A DNA stretch of 64,000 nt from Castellaniella denitrificans. GTDB taxonomy: Bacteria; Pseudomonadota; Gammaproteobacteria; Burkholderiales; Burkholderiaceae_B. The stretch lies in assembly GCF_042653765.1 (NCBI RefSeq), contig NZ_JBHSEZ010000028.1, forward strand, positions 434,001 through 498,000, written 5' to 3'. The notes beneath the pieces are model-generated. The model did not search any database. It was not told the origin of the DNA and was given only the letters and a program-made list of their open reading frames with translations. Each line of letters starts with the position of its first letter. Within the stretch, counting starts at the first letter, position 1. The translations under genes and the position numbers were made by a program. This document shows, in pieces, positions 8,248 through 18,497 of the stretch.

Positions 8248-9933
8248 ATGGAAAAAAATCCCCACGCCGTGCCTTCGACCCAAGACCACCCGACCCCAGC
8301 GCGCCGGACCCCGGCGGGCCGCCTGGCGGCCGGCGCCCTGGCGCTGGCCTTCCTGGCGGGCGGGGCGGCCCAGGCCGCGACCTTCGGCCATGCGCGCCTG
8401 GCCTCCGGAGCGGGCGAGCCGCTGCTGATCCTGGTGCCGGTCTCCGGCCTGACGGACGCCGACCTGCAGGCCTTGTCGGCCCGGCCCGCGCCGGCCGCCG
8501 ACTGGGCCCAGGCGGGGCTGACGCCGCCGGTGCCGCTCGACAGCCTGTCCGTTTCCGTCGGCGCCGACGTCCGGCCCGACGGCCGCCGCGTCCTGCGCGT
8601 CGGTTCCGGGCAGGCCTTCTCCGGCAACCTGGCGGACCTGCTGCTGGACGTGCGCACGGCCACCGGCGAACAGCGCTACCAGGTATCCCTGGTGGCTCCG
8701 GGTCCGGCCCGGAACGCCGCCTCGTCCGCCGACGCCCGGCCGGCGGGGCAGGGCGGGGCGTCGGCGGACGCAGTGGGGGCCGCCGCGCCGCATGCCAGCA
8801 CCCGGCGGGTGCCGGCCGGCGCCATCGCCGTGCGTCCCGGCGACACGATGTTCGCCATCAGCCGCCGCCATGCGGTCGACGGCGTTTCCGTCTACCAACT
8901 GATGATGGCGCTGCAGCGCGCCAATCCCCAGGCCTTCATCCACGACAACGTCAACCTGGTGCGCGCCGGCGCGTCGCTGGCGGTGCCGGACATCAACGAC
9001 ATGCTGTCGATTTCCGACGCCGAGGCCCGGCGCCAGTTCCAGGCCCAGGCCGCCGCCTTCGCGCGGATGCGCGGGCGCCTGGCCGGTACCGCGGCCGAGG
9101 CGGGCGCGGGCCAGGCCTCGGCGGGGGCCGTCTCGCAGGAAGAATCCCGGACGGGCGCCAGGCCCGCCGGCGCGGCGGGCGATCGCCTGCGCCTGAGCGA
9201 ATCCGGGCACAAGGGCGCCGACGCGGCCGCCGACGCCCGCACGGCCCGGGGCCATGCCCTGAAGGACGCCGAAGCCCGGGTCGACCAGCTCCAGAGCAAC
9301 GTCCAGAACCTGAACCAGGCCCTGCAATCCCAGGGCGAGGCCGCGCGCAATGCCGCCGCCCAGGGGGCCGAGGTCATCGGGCATTCGATCCAGCAGATCG
9401 CCAGCGCGATCAGCGAAGCCAGCCAGGAAGCCGCCGCCCAGGCCGACGGGGTGGCCGCGGCGGACGGGAACGCCGGGGCTTCCGGCTCGGCCGGTACGGC
9501 GGCCCCGGGGGCGAACGCGGCCGGCGCGGGCGCAGCGGGGGCACAGGCGGGCTCCGGCTCCGCTGCCGGCGGCTCGTCCGCGAACGCCGCGGCGGGTTCC
9601 GGGGGCGCGGCTTCCTCCGCTTCCGCTGGCGCCGCCTCGGCAGGTCCCGGCGCCGCGCCGGGCGCGGCCAGCCCGGCCGCCCAGGCGGCCGAGCTGCAGC
9701 CTTCCGAGCGTGCCCAGCACCGGGCCTCGTGGCTCCAGGACCACCTGCTGGGCGTGATGACGGGCCTGCTGGCCCTGATCGTGCTCATCATCGCTTGGCT
9801 GCTGCGCCGGGCCAACGCCGCCCGGGACGAGGCCGACGCCAGCCCCCGGGTGACGGAATCCATGGTGCGCGAGCGGATCCAGGACATCGACCTGGATCTC
9901 GAGCCGGGCGAATCGCGCCCGCCGCAGCGCTGA
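8248..9933 (+). CDS. fimV: FimV-like LysM envelope protein (short form)
   Basis: 561 residues. Order: signal peptide (about 1-43, AQA before ATFGHARL), FimV N-terminal domain (about 44-155), LysM peptidoglycan-binding motif (about 193-248, VRPGDTMFAISRRH), a predicted coiled coil near residues 330-390, a long Ala/Gly/Ser linker, one membrane helix (about 500-519) and a cytoplasmic tail of only about 42 residues. FimV homologues in Pseudomonas have a large cytoplasmic TPR part and C-terminal domain, both absent here. The role, by family, is polar organisation and pilus/motility assembly. The position between asd and truA matches the betaproteobacterial order. The start at 8248 is the first ATG of a good signal sequence. 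Confidence 0.85.
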   Translation: MEKNPHAVPSTQDHPTPARRTPAGRLAAGALALAFLAGGAAQAATFGHARLASGAGEPLLILVPVSGLTDADLQALSARPAPAADWAQAGLTPPVPLDSLSVSVGADVRPDGRRVLRVGSGQAFSGNLADLLLDVRTATGEQRYQVSLVAPGPARNAASSADARPAGQGGASADAVGAAAPHASTRRVPAGAIAVRPGDTMFAISRRHAVDGVSVYQLMMALQRANPQAFIHDNVNLVRAGASLAVPDINDMLSISDAEARRQFQAQAAAFARMRGRLAGTAAEAGAGQASAGAVSQEESRTGARPAGAAGDRLRLSESGHKGADAAADARTARGHALKDAEARVDQLQSNVQNLNQALQSQGEAARNAAAQGAEVIGHSIQQIASAISEASQEAAAQADGVAAADGNAGASGSAGTAAPGANAAGAGAAGAQAGSGSAAGGSSANAAAGSGGAASSASAGAASAGPGAAPGAASPAAQAAELQPSERAQHRASWLQDHLLGVMTGLLALIVLIIAWLLRRANAARDEADASPRVTESMVRERIQDIDLDLEPGESRPPQR

Positions 9934-9939
9934 CCGGAC

Positions 9940-9972
9940 GCGGACGGGCGGCCATGACGGCCCTCCGTCCGC
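9940..9972 (+). terminator. hairpin after fimV
   Basis: GCGGACGG (9940-9947) pairs with CCGTCCGC (9965-9972), with an inner GGCC/GGCC pair. There is no T-tract, so it may be a terminator or an mRNA-stabilising hairpin between fimV and truA. Confidence 0.45.
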
Positions 9973-10009
9973 GCCGCCGCATCGACACTCGCATCGGAAA
10001 CCGATCCTC

Positions 10010-10846
10010 ATGGGACGCATCGCGCTCGGGCTGAGCTACGACGGCCGGGGCTGGCAAGGCTGGCAGACCCAGCCCGGCGGCCGGACCCTGCAGGACGTCC
10101 TGGAATCGGCGTTGCGCCGCTTCCTGGCGACGCCCGCCGTGGCCACCGTCTGCGCCGGCCGCACCGACGCCGGCGTGCATGCGCTGCAGCAGGTCGTGCA
10201 CCTGGACACCGGCGCCGTCCGGCGCGACGAGTCCTGGGTGCGGGGGCTGAACGCCCTGCTGCCGGATACCCTGGCCGTGCAGTGGGCCCGCGCCGTCCCC
10301 GACGATTTCCACGCCCGCTTCGACGCCCGCGCCCGCACCTATTTCTACGTGCTGCGCAGCGCTCCGGTGCGTTCCCCCATCCTGCACGGGCGGACCGGCT
10401 GGGTGCACGACCGGCTCGACGACGGCGCCATGCGCGCCGCCGCCGCCCTGCTGGTGGGCGAGCACGATTTCAGCGCCTTCCGCTCGTCCGAGTGCCAGGC
10501 GGCCAGCCCGGTGCGTACCCTGCAGGCGCTGGAGATCCATCGCGGCGGGGATTTCCTGGTCTTCGAATTCCGCGCCAACGCCTTCCTGCACCACATGGTG
10601 CGCAACCTGATGGGCGTGCTGGTGATGGTGGGGCGGGGCCGGCGCCCGCCCGAATGGGCGGCCGAGCTGCTGCGCGAGCGCGACCGGCGGCGGGCCGCGC
10701 CCACCTTCATGCCCGACGGCCTGTACCTGGCGCACGCCGATTATCCGGATGCGGACCTGCCGCAGCGCACGGCCCGGGAGGCCCTGCGCCATCACCTGGG
10801 GATGCTGGATGCCGCTCCGATTCGTCTGGCATGGGGCAGTCCGTAG
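10010..10846 (+). CDS. truA: tRNA pseudouridine(38-40) synthase
   Basis: 278 residues. It converts uridines 38-40 in the anticodon arm of many tRNAs to pseudouridine. The catalytic aspartate is D53 in the conserved GRTDAGVHA. The rest of the TruA core is present, including the RTYFYVL and HHMVRNLMGVL segments. The stop codon lies in the loop of a hairpin belonging to a dispersed repeat (10834-10856), so the last residues WGSP derive from that element. It closes the asd-fimV-truA run; the usual next gene, trpF, is displaced by a TRAP transporter. Confidence 0.97.
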   Translation: MGRIALGLSYDGRGWQGWQTQPGGRTLQDVLESALRRFLATPAVATVCAGRTDAGVHALQQVVHLDTGAVRRDESWVRGLNALLPDTLAVQWARAVPDDFHARFDARARTYFYVLRSAPVRSPILHGRTGWVHDRLDDGAMRAAAALLVGEHDFSAFRSSECQAASPVRTLQALEIHRGGDFLVFEFRANAFLHHMVRNLMGVLVMVGRGRRPPEWAAELLRERDRRRAAPTFMPDGLYLAHADYPDADLPQRTAREALRHHLGMLDAAPIRLAWGSP

Positions 10847-10881
10847 GGGACTGCCCTATGTCCCGCCTCATCCCGAGGCGG
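10834..10881 (+). repeat. dispersed two-hairpin repeat, copy at truA end
   Basis: First hairpin GGGCAGTCC (10834-10842) with GGACTGCCC (10848-10856); second hairpin CCGCCTC (10863-10869) with GAGGCGG (10875-10881). The first is shared with copies at 25.3, 55.2 and 58.4 kb; the second differs from the other copies. It contains the truA stop and may act as a terminator. Confidence 0.6.
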
Positions 10882-10969
10882 CCCGCCTGAAGCTTCGTAT
10901 AGAATTGAGCGATTTGATTGCGAACGGGGCAAGCCCGCGTCGTTCCGTTTCCCGTTTCATGGAAGCACG

Positions 10970-11587
10970 ATGAAACCTCTCCTGACGATCTCCCGGTGGA
11001 TCGACGCGCTGAACACGGTCGTCGGCCGGGCCGTGACCTGGCTGGTGCTGGTGGTGGCCGTGGTCAGCGCCGGCAACGCCGTGGCGCGCAAGCTGTTCAG
11101 CCTCGGGTCCAACGCCTGGCTGGAATTGCAGTGGTACCTGTTCGGGGCCATCTTCCTGCTGGCGGCGGGCTATACCTTCCTGCGCAACGAGCACGTCCGG
11201 GTGGACGTCCTGTCGCAGAAGCTGCCCGAGCGCGTCCAGGTCGGGATCGAGATCTTCGGCGTGCTGTTCTTCCTGCTGCCGGCGGCCTGCCTGGTGTTCT
11301 GGCTGTCGATCCCGTTCTTCTGGGAATCGTGGATCACCCATGAGCTGTCCTCGAACACCGAAGGCCTGATCCGCTGGCCGGCCAAGCTCCTGATCCCGGT
11401 CGGCTTCGCCCTGCTGATCCTGGCGGGGCTCTCGCACCTGGTCAAGTGCATCGGCTTCCTGCGGGGCCGGTGCCCCAATCCGATGCAGGTCTCCAGCGGC
11501 AAGAGCGACGAGGAAGCCCTGGTGGAAGACATCCTGGCGGCCCAGCGGCAGGCCGGCCTCGAACAACAACAAGAACAGGGACGCTGA
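10970..11587 (+). CDS. TRAP transporter small membrane subunit (DctQ/FcbT2 type)
   Basis: 205 residues with four membrane helices (about residues 22-42, 56-74, 95-120 and 138-160), the pattern of TRAP small permeases. Together with the large subunit immediately downstream it should form a sodium- or proton-driven importer of an organic acid delivered by a periplasmic binding protein. The sequence resembles the mannitol/chloroaromatic (FcbT2) branch. No binding-protein gene is in the window, so the substrate is unknown. It is three bases from the large subunit gene and is probably the first gene of a transcript that also contains trpF. Confidence 0.88.
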   Translation: MKPLLTISRWIDALNTVVGRAVTWLVLVVAVVSAGNAVARKLFSLGSNAWLELQWYLFGAIFLLAAGYTFLRNEHVRVDVLSQKLPERVQVGIEIFGVLFFLLPAACLVFWLSIPFFWESWITHELSSNTEGLIRWPAKLLIPVGFALLILAGLSHLVKCIGFLRGRCPNPMQVSSGKSDEEALVEDILAAQRQAGLEQQQEQGR

Positions 11588-11589
11588 GC

Positions 11590-13253
<1,664 letters not shown>

Positions 13254-13257
<4 letters not shown>

Positions 13258-13967
13258 GCGCGCCGGCCGCATCGTCCGCCGGGCCGGCGGAAGGCGTCCC
13301 CGGATTTCGGCGCACGCGCGTCAAGATCTGCGGGCTGACCCGTCCGCAGGACCTGGACGCGGCCGTGGCGGCCGGCGCCGACGCCGTCGGCCTGGTCTTC
13401 TATCCGCCCAGCCGCCGCTGCCTGACGCCGGATCGGGCCGCCGCGCTGCGCGCCCGGGTGCCGGCCTTCGTCGGCGTCACGGCCCTGTTCGTCAATCCCG
13501 ACGCCCGGACGGTGAGCCAGGTGATCGAGGCCGTGCGTCCCGACCTGCTGCAATTCCACGGCGAGGAATCGCCCGATTTCTGCGCCGGCTTCGGCGTGCG
13601 CCACGTGAAGGCCTTCCGGGCCGGGTCGCCCGGCATGGACACGGCGGCCGGGCTGGCCCGGGCCTGCGAGGCCCACGGCCGGGCGGCCGGCTGGCTGTTC
13701 GACAGCTACAGCACGGGCTATGGCGGCAGCGGCAGCGGCTTCGACACCGCGCTGCTGGCCGACGTCCCCCGGGGCGAGGGCATGCCGGCCCTGATCCTGT
13801 CGGGCGGCCTGAAGGCCGAAACGGTCGGCGCGCAGATCGCCGCCCTGGCGCCGTTCGCCGTGGACGTCAGCAGCGGAGTGGAATCGGCGCCCGGGATCAA
13901 GGACCCAGCGCGCATCCAGGCGTTCATGCGGGCGGTGCGCGCCGCCGACGCCGACCGGGCATCTTGA
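13254..13967 (+). CDS. trpF: phosphoribosylanthranilate isomerase
   Basis: 237 residues, slightly long owing to a 20-residue N-terminal extension. It catalyses the Amadori rearrangement of phosphoribosylanthranilate in tryptophan synthesis. The catalytic cysteine is C26 in VKICGLT and the catalytic aspartate lies in FAVDVSSGVE. The start overlaps the stop of the TRAP large subunit by four bases. In many betaproteobacteria trpF follows truA and precedes trpB-trpA; here a transporter comes before and a convergent MFS gene after, so the trp partners must lie elsewhere. Confidence 0.97.
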
Positions 13968-13981
13968 AGACGGCCCCCCCC

Positions 13982-14027
13982 CGCAACCTTCGGCTTGCGT
14001 CCACCGCGCGGCTTGCAAGCCGCGCGG
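13982..14027. repeat. dispersed repeat, degenerate copy between trpF and MFS gene
   Basis: A small hairpin CGCAA/TTGCG (13982-13999) is followed by a perfect 24-base palindrome (14004-14027) whose core GCGGCTTGCAAGCCGC matches the second hairpin of the other copies. It lies between convergent genes and is well placed as a bidirectional terminator. Confidence 0.6.
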
Positions 14028-14042
14028 GGACTCGGGCCGGCC

Positions 14043-15392
14043 TCAGGCGGCGGCGCGGCGGGCCGAGCGGTTCGCGGCCAGGGCCGCCAGGGTGCAGGCC
14101 GCGCCCGACAGCAGGTACAGGCTGATCCCGCCCAGGCCGTAGCGGTCCGAGACGCCCAGCGCGACCAGCGGCGCGAAGGCCGCGCCCACCAGCCAGGCCA
14201 GGTCGGCGGTCAGCGCGGCGCCCGTGTAGCGGCACGCCGGCAGGAAATTGGCGGTCGCGGTGCCCGACGACTGGCCGTAGGACAGGCCCAGCAGGGCGAA
14301 GCCGATCAGGATGAAGGCGTCCTGATGCACCGCGCCGCCGCCCAGCAGCCAGGGCGAGGCGAGGGCGAAGGCGCCGATCAGCACGGCGACGAGGCCCAGC
14401 GTGTGGCGCCGGCCGATGCGGTTGGCCAGGTATCCGGAACACAGCATGGCCGCCAGGGCGACCGCGGCGCCCGCGAGCTCGACCGACAGCACCTGGGATA
14501 CGGTCCGCTGGTGCCGCAGGACGAGCCAGGACAGCGGGAACAGCGTGACCAGGTGGAACAGGGCATAGCTCGCCAGCGAGGCGAAGGCGCCGGTGACGAT
14601 GTGCCGGCCCTGGGTGCGGACCATCTCCAGCGTGCCGATCGGGCGCAGCTCGCGTTCTTCCAGCAGGCGCGAGAATTCATTGTCCATCACGAGCCGCAGG
14701 CGGGCGAACAGGCCGACGACGTTGATGGCGAAGGCCACGAAGAACGGGAAGCGCCAGCCCCAGCCGTTGAAGTCGGCCGGATCCAGGCGGGCGTGCAGGT
14801 AGAGGAAGAGGGCGCCGGCCACGAAAAAGCCGATGGGCGCCGACAACTGCCCGAGCATGGCGTACCAGCCGCGGCGCCGGGCGGGCGCGTTCAGGGCCAG
14901 CAGCGAGGGCAGGCCGTCCCAGGAACCGCCCCAGGCGATGCCCTGCAGGCAGCGGAAGAGCGCCAACAGGACGATGGCGGGCGCGCCCAGGGTCTCGTGG
15001 ACGGGCAGGAAGGCGATGCCCGCCGTGGCCGTGCCCAGCAGGAACAGCGCCGCCGTCAGCTTCACGCCCCGGCCCCAGTGCTTCTGCACGTGCATGAAGA
15101 GCGTCGTGCCGAAGGGCCGGGCGATGAAGGCCAGGGCGAAGATCGCAAAGGCGTACAGCGTGCCGGCGAGGGGATCCGCGAACGGAAAGAACACCTGGGG
15201 GAACACGATCACCGACGCGATCCCGTAGGTGAAGAAATCGAAGTATTCCGACGTGCGGCCGATGATCACGCCGACGGCGATGTCGCCCGGGGATACGGAA
15301 GGGTGGCCCTCGGCGTGGCGGGCGGCCCTGGCCTGGTCGTCTTCCCGGGCGCGCGGTCCGGGCAAGCGGGTGCTGAGGATATCTGTCGTCAT
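14043..15392 (-). CDS. MFS transporter, metabolite:H+ symporter (MHS) type
   Basis: 449 residues with about 12 membrane helices. The start region GRTSEYFDFFTYGIASVIVF and the loop ARPFGTTLFMHVQKHWGRG are characteristic of the MHS branch, which includes KgtP, ProP and ShiA and imports dicarboxylates, betaines or shikimate with protons. The particular substrate cannot be told. ATG at 15392 is chosen because GGAGGA precedes it immediately; a longer in-frame version would add 28 unlikely residues. It is divergent from cyoA and shares a 200-base regulatory region with a long inverted repeat. Confidence 0.88.
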   Translation of the reverse strand: MTTDILSTRLPGPRAREDDQARAARHAEGHPSVSPGDIAVGVIIGRTSEYFDFFTYGIASVIVFPQVFFPFADPLAGTLYAFAIFALAFIARPFGTTLFMHVQKHWGRGVKLTAALFLLGTATAGIAFLPVHETLGAPAIVLLALFRCLQGIAWGGSWDGLPSLLALNAPARRRGWYAMLGQLSAPIGFFVAGALFLYLHARLDPADFNGWGWRFPFFVAFAINVVGLFARLRLVMDNEFSRLLEERELRPIGTLEMVRTQGRHIVTGAFASLASYALFHLVTLFPLSWLVLRHQRTVSQVLSVELAGAAVALAAMLCSGYLANRIGRRHTLGLVAVLIGAFALASPWLLGGGAVHQDAFILIGFALLGLSYGQSSGTATANFLPACRYTGAALTADLAWLVGAAFAPLVALGVSDRYGLGGISLYLLSGAACTLAALAANRSARRAAA

Positions 15393-15474
15393 CGGGTCCT
15401 CCTGGTCTGCGGTGCGGGCCGCCGCGCGCAGGCGGCCTCGCGCATAGAATCCCACGCCGGCGGCACGGCCCGCC

Positions 15475-15533
15475 ATTGGACATTACCCGCAGTAACCCTG
15501 CGGACCGAAGGGGCATGAGTCAAAATGTCCAAT
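15475..15533. promoter_or_regulatory. 10-bp inverted repeat upstream of cyoA
   Basis: Perfect arms ATTGGACATT (15475-15484) and AATGTCCAAT (15524-15533), 39 bases apart, between the divergent MFS and cyo genes. The right arm touches the predicted cyo -35. A related GACATTT occurs at 15543. It looks like paired regulator half-sites; the regulator is unknown. Confidence 0.5.
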
Positions 15534-15561
15534 TTCCACCTCGACATTTCAAATCTATAGT
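15533..15561 (+). promoter_or_regulatory. cyoABCD promoter
   Basis: -35 TTTCCA (15533-15538), 17-bp spacer, -10 TATAGT (15556-15561). The predicted start near 15568 gives a short leader before cyoA. Confidence 0.45.
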
Positions 15562-15594
15562 ATCGGCCTTCGCGTGAAATCGGCATCCAAGGCA

Positions 15595-16503
15595 ATGAGG
15601 CACGACAAGATTCTGAAAATACTGCTGGGCGCCGGCCCGGCCCTGCTGCTGGGCGGCTGCGACGCCGTGCTGCTGAACCCGGCGGGCGACGTGGCCCTGC
15701 AGCAGCGCAACCTGATCTACACGGCGACCGGGCTGATGCTGATCGTCATCCTGCCGGTGATCGTCGCCACGATCCTGTTCGCCTGGCGCTACCGGGCGGC
15801 CAACCGCAAGGCGCGCCACGACCCCGACTGGGATCATTCCACCCGCCTGGAACTGGTGATCTGGTCGGTGCCGCTGATGATCATCATCGCGCTGGGCAGC
15901 GTCACCTGGGTCAGCACCCACCTGCTCGATCCCTACCGTCCGCTGAGCCGGATCTCGGCGGACAAGCCCCTGGCCGCCCACGTCGAGCCGCTCACCGTCG
16001 AGGTCGTCGCCCTGGACTGGAAATGGCTGTTCATCTACCCGGAATACGGCTTCGCCACCGTGAACGAACTGGCGGCGCCGGTGGACCGGCCGATCCGCTT
16101 CAAGATCACGGCCTCCTCGGTGATGAATTCCTTCTTCATCCCCGCCCTGGCCGGCCAGATCTACGCCATGCCGGGCATGCAGACCACGCTGCACGCGGTG
16201 ATCAACGCCCCCGGGAACTATGAGGGCATGTCCGCGAACTACAGCGGCGCGGGCTTTTCCGGCATGCATTTTCGCTTCCACGGCCTGGACCAGGCCGGTT
16301 TCGACGCCTGGGTGGAAAAGAACCGCGCCGCCGGCGGGACCCTGGACCGCGCCGGGTACCTGGCTCTGGAGCGGCCCAGCGAGAACGATCCGGTGCGCCG
16401 CTGGGCGGCCGTCGATCCCGACCTGTACCGCCTGATCCTGAATCGCTGCGTGCGGCCCGGTTCGACCTGCATGAGCGATCTCATGCAGCCTATGGAGAAG
16501 TAA
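15595..16503 (+). CDS. cyoA: cytochrome bo quinol oxidase subunit II
   Basis: 302 residues. The N-terminus is a lipoprotein signal with LGGC (C22), followed by two membrane helices and a periplasmic cupredoxin domain. The binuclear copper CuA ligands of cytochrome c oxidases are absent, as expected for a quinol oxidase; typical CyoA segments such as DWKWLFIYPEYG and MNSFFIPALAGQIYAMPGM are present. With CyoBCD it oxidises ubiquinol and reduces oxygen while pumping protons. ATG 15595 is preferred over an upstream GTG at 15574 because neither has a strong RBS and the ATG gives the usual signal peptide. cyoB starts two bases after the stop. Confidence 0.95.
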   Translation: MRHDKILKILLGAGPALLLGGCDAVLLNPAGDVALQQRNLIYTATGLMLIVILPVIVATILFAWRYRAANRKARHDPDWDHSTRLELVIWSVPLMIIIALGSVTWVSTHLLDPYRPLSRISADKPLAAHVEPLTVEVVALDWKWLFIYPEYGFATVNELAAPVDRPIRFKITASSVMNSFFIPALAGQIYAMPGMQTTLHAVINAPGNYEGMSANYSGAGFSGMHFRFHGLDQAGFDAWVEKNRAAGGTLDRAGYLALERPSENDPVRRWAAVDPDLYRLILNRCVRPGSTCMSDLMQPMEK

Positions 16504-16505
16504 AG

Positions 16506-18497
16506 ATGGATTTGCGAACCTGGATCCTGGGCCGGCTCAGCCTGGAAGCCATCCCCTACCACGAGCCGATCCTGGTGGCCACCTTCGCCGGCGTGGCCGT
16601 GATCGGACTGGCCGTCCTGGCCCTGATGACGCGCTACCGCCTCTGGGGTCCCCTGTGGCGCGACTGGATCGTCAGCATCGACCACAAGAAGATCGGCATC
16701 ATGTACATGGCGCTGGGCGTGGTGATGCTGCTGCGCGGCTTCGCCGACGCGGCCATGATGCGCCTGCAGCAGGCGATGTCCTTCGGCGATGCGCTGGGCT
16801 ACCTGCCGCCGCACCACTACGACCAGATCTTCACCGCGCACGGCGTGATCATGATCTTCTTCGTGGCCATGCCGTTCATCACCGGCCTGATGAACTACGT
16901 CGTGCCGCTGCAGATCGGCGCGCGCGACGTGGCCTTTCCGTTCCTGAACAACTTCAGCTTCTGGATGACCACCGGCGGCGCCGTCCTGGTGATGATGTCG
17001 CTGTTCGTGGGCGAATTCGCCCGCACCGGCTGGCTGGCCTATCCGCCGCTCTCGGGCCTGGACTTCAGCCCCGACGTGGGGGTGGATTACTACATCTGGG
17101 CCCTGCAGGTCGCCGGGGTGGGCACGCTGCTGTCGGGGATCAATCTGGCGGTCACCATCATCAAGATGCGCGCGCCGGGCATGAAGCTCATGAAGATGCC
17201 GGTCTTCACCTGGACCGCGCTGTGCACCAACATCCTGATCATCATCACCTTCCCGGTGCTGACGGCCACGCTGGCGCTGCTGGGCATGGACCGCTACCTG
17301 GGCACCCAGTTCTTCACCAACGACCTGGGCGGCAACCCGATGATGTACGTGAACCTGATCTGGATCTGGGGCCATCCCGAGGTCTACATCCTGATCCTGC
17401 CGCTGTTCGGCGCGTTCTCCGAGATCACCTCCACGTACTGCGGCAAGCGCCTGTTCGGCTACACCTCCATGGTGTACGCGACCATCGTGATCACGGTGCT
17501 GTCCTACCTGGTCTGGCTGCACCACTTCTTCACCATGGGGTCGGGCGCCAGCGTCAATTCCTTCTTCGGCATCACGACGATGATCATCTCGATCCCCACG
17601 GGGGCGAAGATCTTCAACTGGCTGTTCACCATGTACCGGGGCCGCATCCGCTTCGAGCTGCCGATGATGTGGACGGTGGCCTTCATGATCACCTTCGTGA
17701 TCGGCGGCATGACGGGCGTGCTGCTGGCCGTGCCGCCGGCCGACTTCGTGCTGCACAACAGCCTGTTCCTGATCGCCCACTTCCACAACGTCATCATCGG
17801 CGGGGTGGTGTTCGGCGTGTTCGCCGCGATCAACTACTGGTTCCCGAAGGCCTTCGGCTTCCGCCTGAACGTGTTCTGGGGCAAGTGCTCGTTCTGGTGC
17901 TGGGTGGTGGGCTTCTGGGTCGCCTTCATGCCGCTCTACATCCTGGGCCTGATGGGCGTCACCCGCCGCCTGAGCCACTTCGAGGATCCCTCGCTGCAGA
18001 TCTGGTTCCAGGTCGCCGCGGTTGGCGCCTTCCTGATCGCGCTGGGCATCGCCTTCTTCCTGGTGCAGATCTACGTCAGCTGGCGCGACCGCGAGGCGCT
18101 GCGCGACGTCACGGGCGACCCCTGGGACGGCCGCACGCTGGAATGGTCCACCTCGTCGCCGCCGCCGGACTACAACTTCGCCTTCACGCCGCGCGTCCAT
18201 GAGCGCGACGCCTGGTGGCACATGAAGCAGGCGGGCTACCGCCGGCCCGAAAGCGGCTTCGTCGACATCCACATGCCGAAGAACACCGCCGCCGGCTTCA
18301 CGCTGGCAGCGCTGAGCTCGGTCCTCGGCTTCGCCCTGATCTGGCACATGTGGGCGCTGGTGATCGCGTCCTTCGCGGCCCTGATCGCCGCCGCCATCCA
18401 CCACACCTTCAACTACCACCGCGACACCCACGTCGCCGCCGCGGACGTGGCGCGCGCGGAGGAAGCCCGCACCCTGCAGTTGGCCCGCCATGTCTGA
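16506..18497 (+). CDS. cyoB: cytochrome bo quinol oxidase subunit I
   Basis: 663 residues, the heme-copper oxidase catalytic subunit with about 15 membrane helices, like E. coli CyoB. CuB/heme ligands are visible: H290 in WGHPEVY with the cross-linked tyrosine Y294, the HH pair in VWLHHFFTMG, and the two histidines of IAHFHNVIIGG that bind heme o and heme b. It carries quinol oxidation, oxygen reduction and proton pumping. The 3' end overlaps cyoC by eight bases, so the operon is translationally coupled. Confidence 0.98.
   Translation: MDLRTWILGRLSLEAIPYHEPILVATFAGVAVIGLAVLALMTRYRLWGPLWRDWIVSIDHKKIGIMYMALGVVMLLRGFADAAMMRLQQAMSFGDALGYLPPHHYDQIFTAHGVIMIFFVAMPFITGLMNYVVPLQIGARDVAFPFLNNFSFWMTTGGAVLVMMSLFVGEFARTGWLAYPPLSGLDFSPDVGVDYYIWALQVAGVGTLLSGINLAVTIIKMRAPGMKLMKMPVFTWTALCTNILIIITFPVLTATLALLGMDRYLGTQFFTNDLGGNPMMYVNLIWIWGHPEVYILILPLFGAFSEITSTYCGKRLFGYTSMVYATIVITVLSYLVWLHHFFTMGSGASVNSFFGITTMIISIPTGAKIFNWLFTMYRGRIRFELPMMWTVAFMITFVIGGMTGVLLAVPPADFVLHNSLFLIAHFHNVIIGGVVFGVFAAINYWFPKAFGFRLNVFWGKCSFWCWVVGFWVAFMPLYILGLMGVTRRLSHFEDPSLQIWFQVAAVGAFLIALGIAFFLVQIYVSWRDREALRDVTGDPWDGRTLEWSTSSPPPDYNFAFTPRVHERDAWWHMKQAGYRRPESGFVDIHMPKNTAAGFTLAALSSVLGFALIWHMWALVIASFAALIAAAIHHTFNYHRDTHVAAADVARAEEARTLQLARHV

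Noticed and set aside
14004..14027. 24-base perfect palindrome as a phage attachment or recombination site
   Set aside because: Its core matches the dispersed hairpin repeat, and it lies between convergent genes, so a terminator/repeat explains it better.
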